From positions 3,307,001 to 3,371,000 of the forward strand of contig NC_015275.1 of NCBI RefSeq assembly GCF_000178835.2: 64,000 bases of DNA. The letters are read 5' to 3'. Below are positions 62,382 to 64,000 of this stretch, piece after piece (the first letter of the stretch is position 1; every line of letters starts with the position of its first letter). This DNA comes from Cellulosilyticum lentocellum DSM 5427 (GTDB lineage Bacteria; Bacillota; Clostridia; Lachnospirales; Cellulosilyticaceae). Position numbers and translations under genes: made by a program. The notes beneath the pieces were generated by a model. That model did no database searches and had not been told where the DNA came from. It worked only from the letters and a program-made list of their open reading frames with translations.

Positions 62382-63749
62382 ATGATAAAAAATAAAATTT
62401 ACATACTTAAACTTCTTGTTTTGCAACTTCTTTGTGGTGGATTAGCTATTATTATAAGTGGTATCCTAGGTTTTTCTTCTATTTTTGCACAGTACGATGT
62501 AAGACTTTATAAAAATATTTCTATTAATAATATAGATATAGGTAATCAAACAGCTGAAGAAGCCATCACTGTTGTTAACGAGTATTATCTAAACCCTATT
62601 TTAGATAAGCAATTAATCTTAACATTAGGTGATACTCGTCTTCAGCTTTCTTTAGGCGATTTATTAATTGATACAAACTTGACGGCCATTATTCAGGAAG
62701 CCTTACACTATCCTAATCAGTTATCTTTTTTAGATAAAACAGCTTTATTAGAAGGAGAGGCCCCTAAAAACTTTGAAATCTCATTAAATTTTGATGAGCA
62801 AAAATTACAAACAGCTGCAATTAATTTGATTACTAGTCAAACTGTTGATTCTAAAGATGCAGCTATTCACATTACACCAAGCGGTGATATTAAGCTAACA
62901 CCTCATGTTGCAACCATTTCTTTTGATAAGACTGCGCTTTTAGAAAAACTTCATCACTATCTAATGGACTATAAACAGTTGGCTGACATAACAACTATCG
63001 ATATGAATTCTTTTATTTCAACAAGCAATCCTGATATTACTACGGAAGTACTAAAAACTGTTGATACTCTTGTCACCTCTTATCACACGCGTTTTACTCC
63101 AGGTACAGGTAACGCTACCAACATTATTGTTTGTGCTGCTACCATTAATAATACCCTACTGATGCCTGGCGAAACCTTTAGTTTTAATGGTATAGTAGGT
63201 AATACAACGCTAGATAAAGGCTATACCTATGCACCTGTTATTGCCAACTATCAAATGGTACAGGGGGTTGGAGGCGGTGTATGCCAAGTTTCTTCTACCC
63301 TATATAATGCCATCTTGCAAATTGGCTTACTTCCTACAGAAAGACTGCCTCATTCTAGGCCTTCTTCTTATGTACCTATGGGACTAGATGCTACAATCAA
63401 TTGGGATTCTATTGATTTTAAGTTTACTAATACCTTAGAATATCCTCTTTATATCGTAGCTTATACAAAAGATAATGAGCTTTGTATTGATTTATATTCT
63501 AATCACAGTTTATTAGATACAACTTATGTCCTTAAAAGTGAAGTTTACAAAGTTATTCCTTCACCTGTTCGTTATAAAAAAGATAGTTCGCTACCTAAAG
63601 GAACACGTTCATTAGTTTCTTCTGGCTATAAAGGCTATAAAGTTAAAACTATTAGAGAAACCTATAATAAAGAACAGTTAACAGAATCTCTTATTATTTC
63701 TTGGGATACTTATGCAGCTGCACCTACGATATATAAAACAGGTAATTAA
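62382..63749 (+). CDS. VanW-family protein
   Basis: The 455-residue protein has an N-terminal anchor (about 9-33), a peptidoglycan-binding-like domain (about 45-200, as in YoaR) and a C-terminal VanW domain. The VanW part shows LMPGETFSFNGIVG, VQGVGGGVCQVSSTLYNA and ERLPHSRPSSYVPMGLDATI. VanW proteins occur with vancomycin-resistance loci but are widespread in Clostridia; their biochemical role is unknown. No van genes are nearby. No ribosome binding site is evident, so translation may depend on the gene upstream. Confidence 0.9.
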   Translation: MIKNKIYILKLLVLQLLCGGLAIIISGILGFSSIFAQYDVRLYKNISINNIDIGNQTAEEAITVVNEYYLNPILDKQLILTLGDTRLQLSLGDLLIDTNLTAIIQEALHYPNQLSFLDKTALLEGEAPKNFEISLNFDEQKLQTAAINLITSQTVDSKDAAIHITPSGDIKLTPHVATISFDKTALLEKLHHYLMDYKQLADITTIDMNSFISTSNPDITTEVLKTVDTLVTSYHTRFTPGTGNATNIIVCAATINNTLLMPGETFSFNGIVGNTTLDKGYTYAPVIANYQMVQGVGGGVCQVSSTLYNAILQIGLLPTERLPHSRPSSYVPMGLDATINWDSIDFKFTNTLEYPLYIVAYTKDNELCIDLYSNHSLLDTTYVLKSEVYKVIPSPVRYKKDSSLPKGTRSLVSSGYKGYKVKTIRETYNKEQLTESLIISWDTYAAAPTIYKTGN

Positions 63750-63762
63750 TTAGCGTTAATAA

Positions 63763-63792
63763 TAAAAGCAAGGACAATGGTCCTTGCTTTTA
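63763..63792. terminator. Terminator after the VanW gene
   Basis: TAAAAGCAAGGAC pairs with GTCCTTGCTTTTA (13 bp) around an AATG loop. It lies between convergent genes and can act on both. Confidence 0.92.
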
Positions 63793-63793
63793 T

Positions 63794-64000
63794 TTACTGT
63801 GCACTACTATTCTCACTTGGAGCTGTTGTAGTATCTAGATTGCCTTCAGTACTTGGTTTTTCTGGTGGTGTTCCATTTGCACCTTTTTCCCCAGTAGGCT
63901 TCTCTGGTGGTGTCATACCTTCCCCACCTTGTTTCATTGTTCCTTCTGAAGGCATTGTACCTTCTGGCAAAGCTGGTCTATTACTCTCATCTGGTATAGC
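63794..64000 (-). CDS. C-terminal end of a Pro/Glu/Gly-rich protein, partial
   Basis: An open frame of 68 codons enters from the right edge and ends with TAA just beyond the shared terminator. The translation is low-complexity: MPSEGTMKQGGEGMTPPEKP, then a second TPPEKP-type repeat, ending SENSSAQ. It looks like the tail of a secreted or surface protein, but the main body is outside the window. Confidence 0.65.
   Translation of the reverse strand, partial: AIPDESNRPALPEGTMPSEGTMKQGGEGMTPPEKPTGEKGANGTPPEKPSTEGNLDTTTAPSENSSAQ

Overview
The window is low-GC DNA with strong AGGAGG-type ribosome binding sites, frequent rho-independent hairpins, and gene families typical of anaerobic Firmicutes: a FabT/FabK-type fatty-acid cluster, an LtaS-like phosphoglycerol transferase, LytTR/DUF3021, VanW and M42 peptidases. 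I read it as a chromosomal segment of a Clostridia member, possibly Lachnospirales near Cellulosilyticum; the genus is only a guess. No rRNA, tRNA or CRISPR array was seen.

Positions 1-8.4 kb hold the type II fatty-acid synthesis cluster on the minus strand in the order fabT-fabH-acpP-fabK-fabD-fabG-fabF-accB-fabZ-accC, running off the left edge. It is the order known from streptococci, but fabM is absent. A second FabK-like flavoprotein diverges from fabT. Both divergent promoters share the same core (TTGACA, 17 bp, TATACT) and both carry FabT-type palindromes. Positions 8.4-12.1 kb look like DNA repair: a uracil-DNA-glycosylase-like protein, then a radical SAM protein with its usual partner behind a promoter overlapped by a LexA/SOS box.

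Positions 12-26 kb carry a serine-substituted isochorismatase-like protein, a secreted Ig-like protein, an OmpR-type two-component pair, and an MBOAT/DHHW O-acetylation operon that seems to end in an orphan sensor kinase. They also carry an ABC-LytTR-DUF3021 operon. Positions 26-40 kb contain an M42 peptidase and an IS4-family insertion sitting exactly in the loop of a former terminator hairpin. Next come a CPBP protease fused to a SUFU-like domain, an LtaS-like enzyme, and two exporters (MFS and heterodimeric ABC), each behind a short leader peptide and an attenuator-like hairpin.

Positions 40-46.6 kb hold small enzymes (YjbR, nitroreductase, SSAT-like acetyltransferase, S66 peptidase, flavodoxin, HD protein), a GNAT fragment, and a 747-bp non-coding element with terminal inverted repeats. 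That element is related to another at 22.2-22.8 kb. At 46.9-47.9 kb a small Arg/Ser-repeat protein is followed by a small eukaryotic-like Ser/Thr kinase, which is the most intriguing pair in the window. The rest (48-64 kb) holds a membrane glycosyltransferase, threonine aldolase, an MCP-like receptor without the usual signalling tip, secreted and repeat proteins, YaaA, Bcp, a DUF4358 lipoprotein, an M23 peptidase, a cystine/dicarboxylate symporter and a VanW protein.
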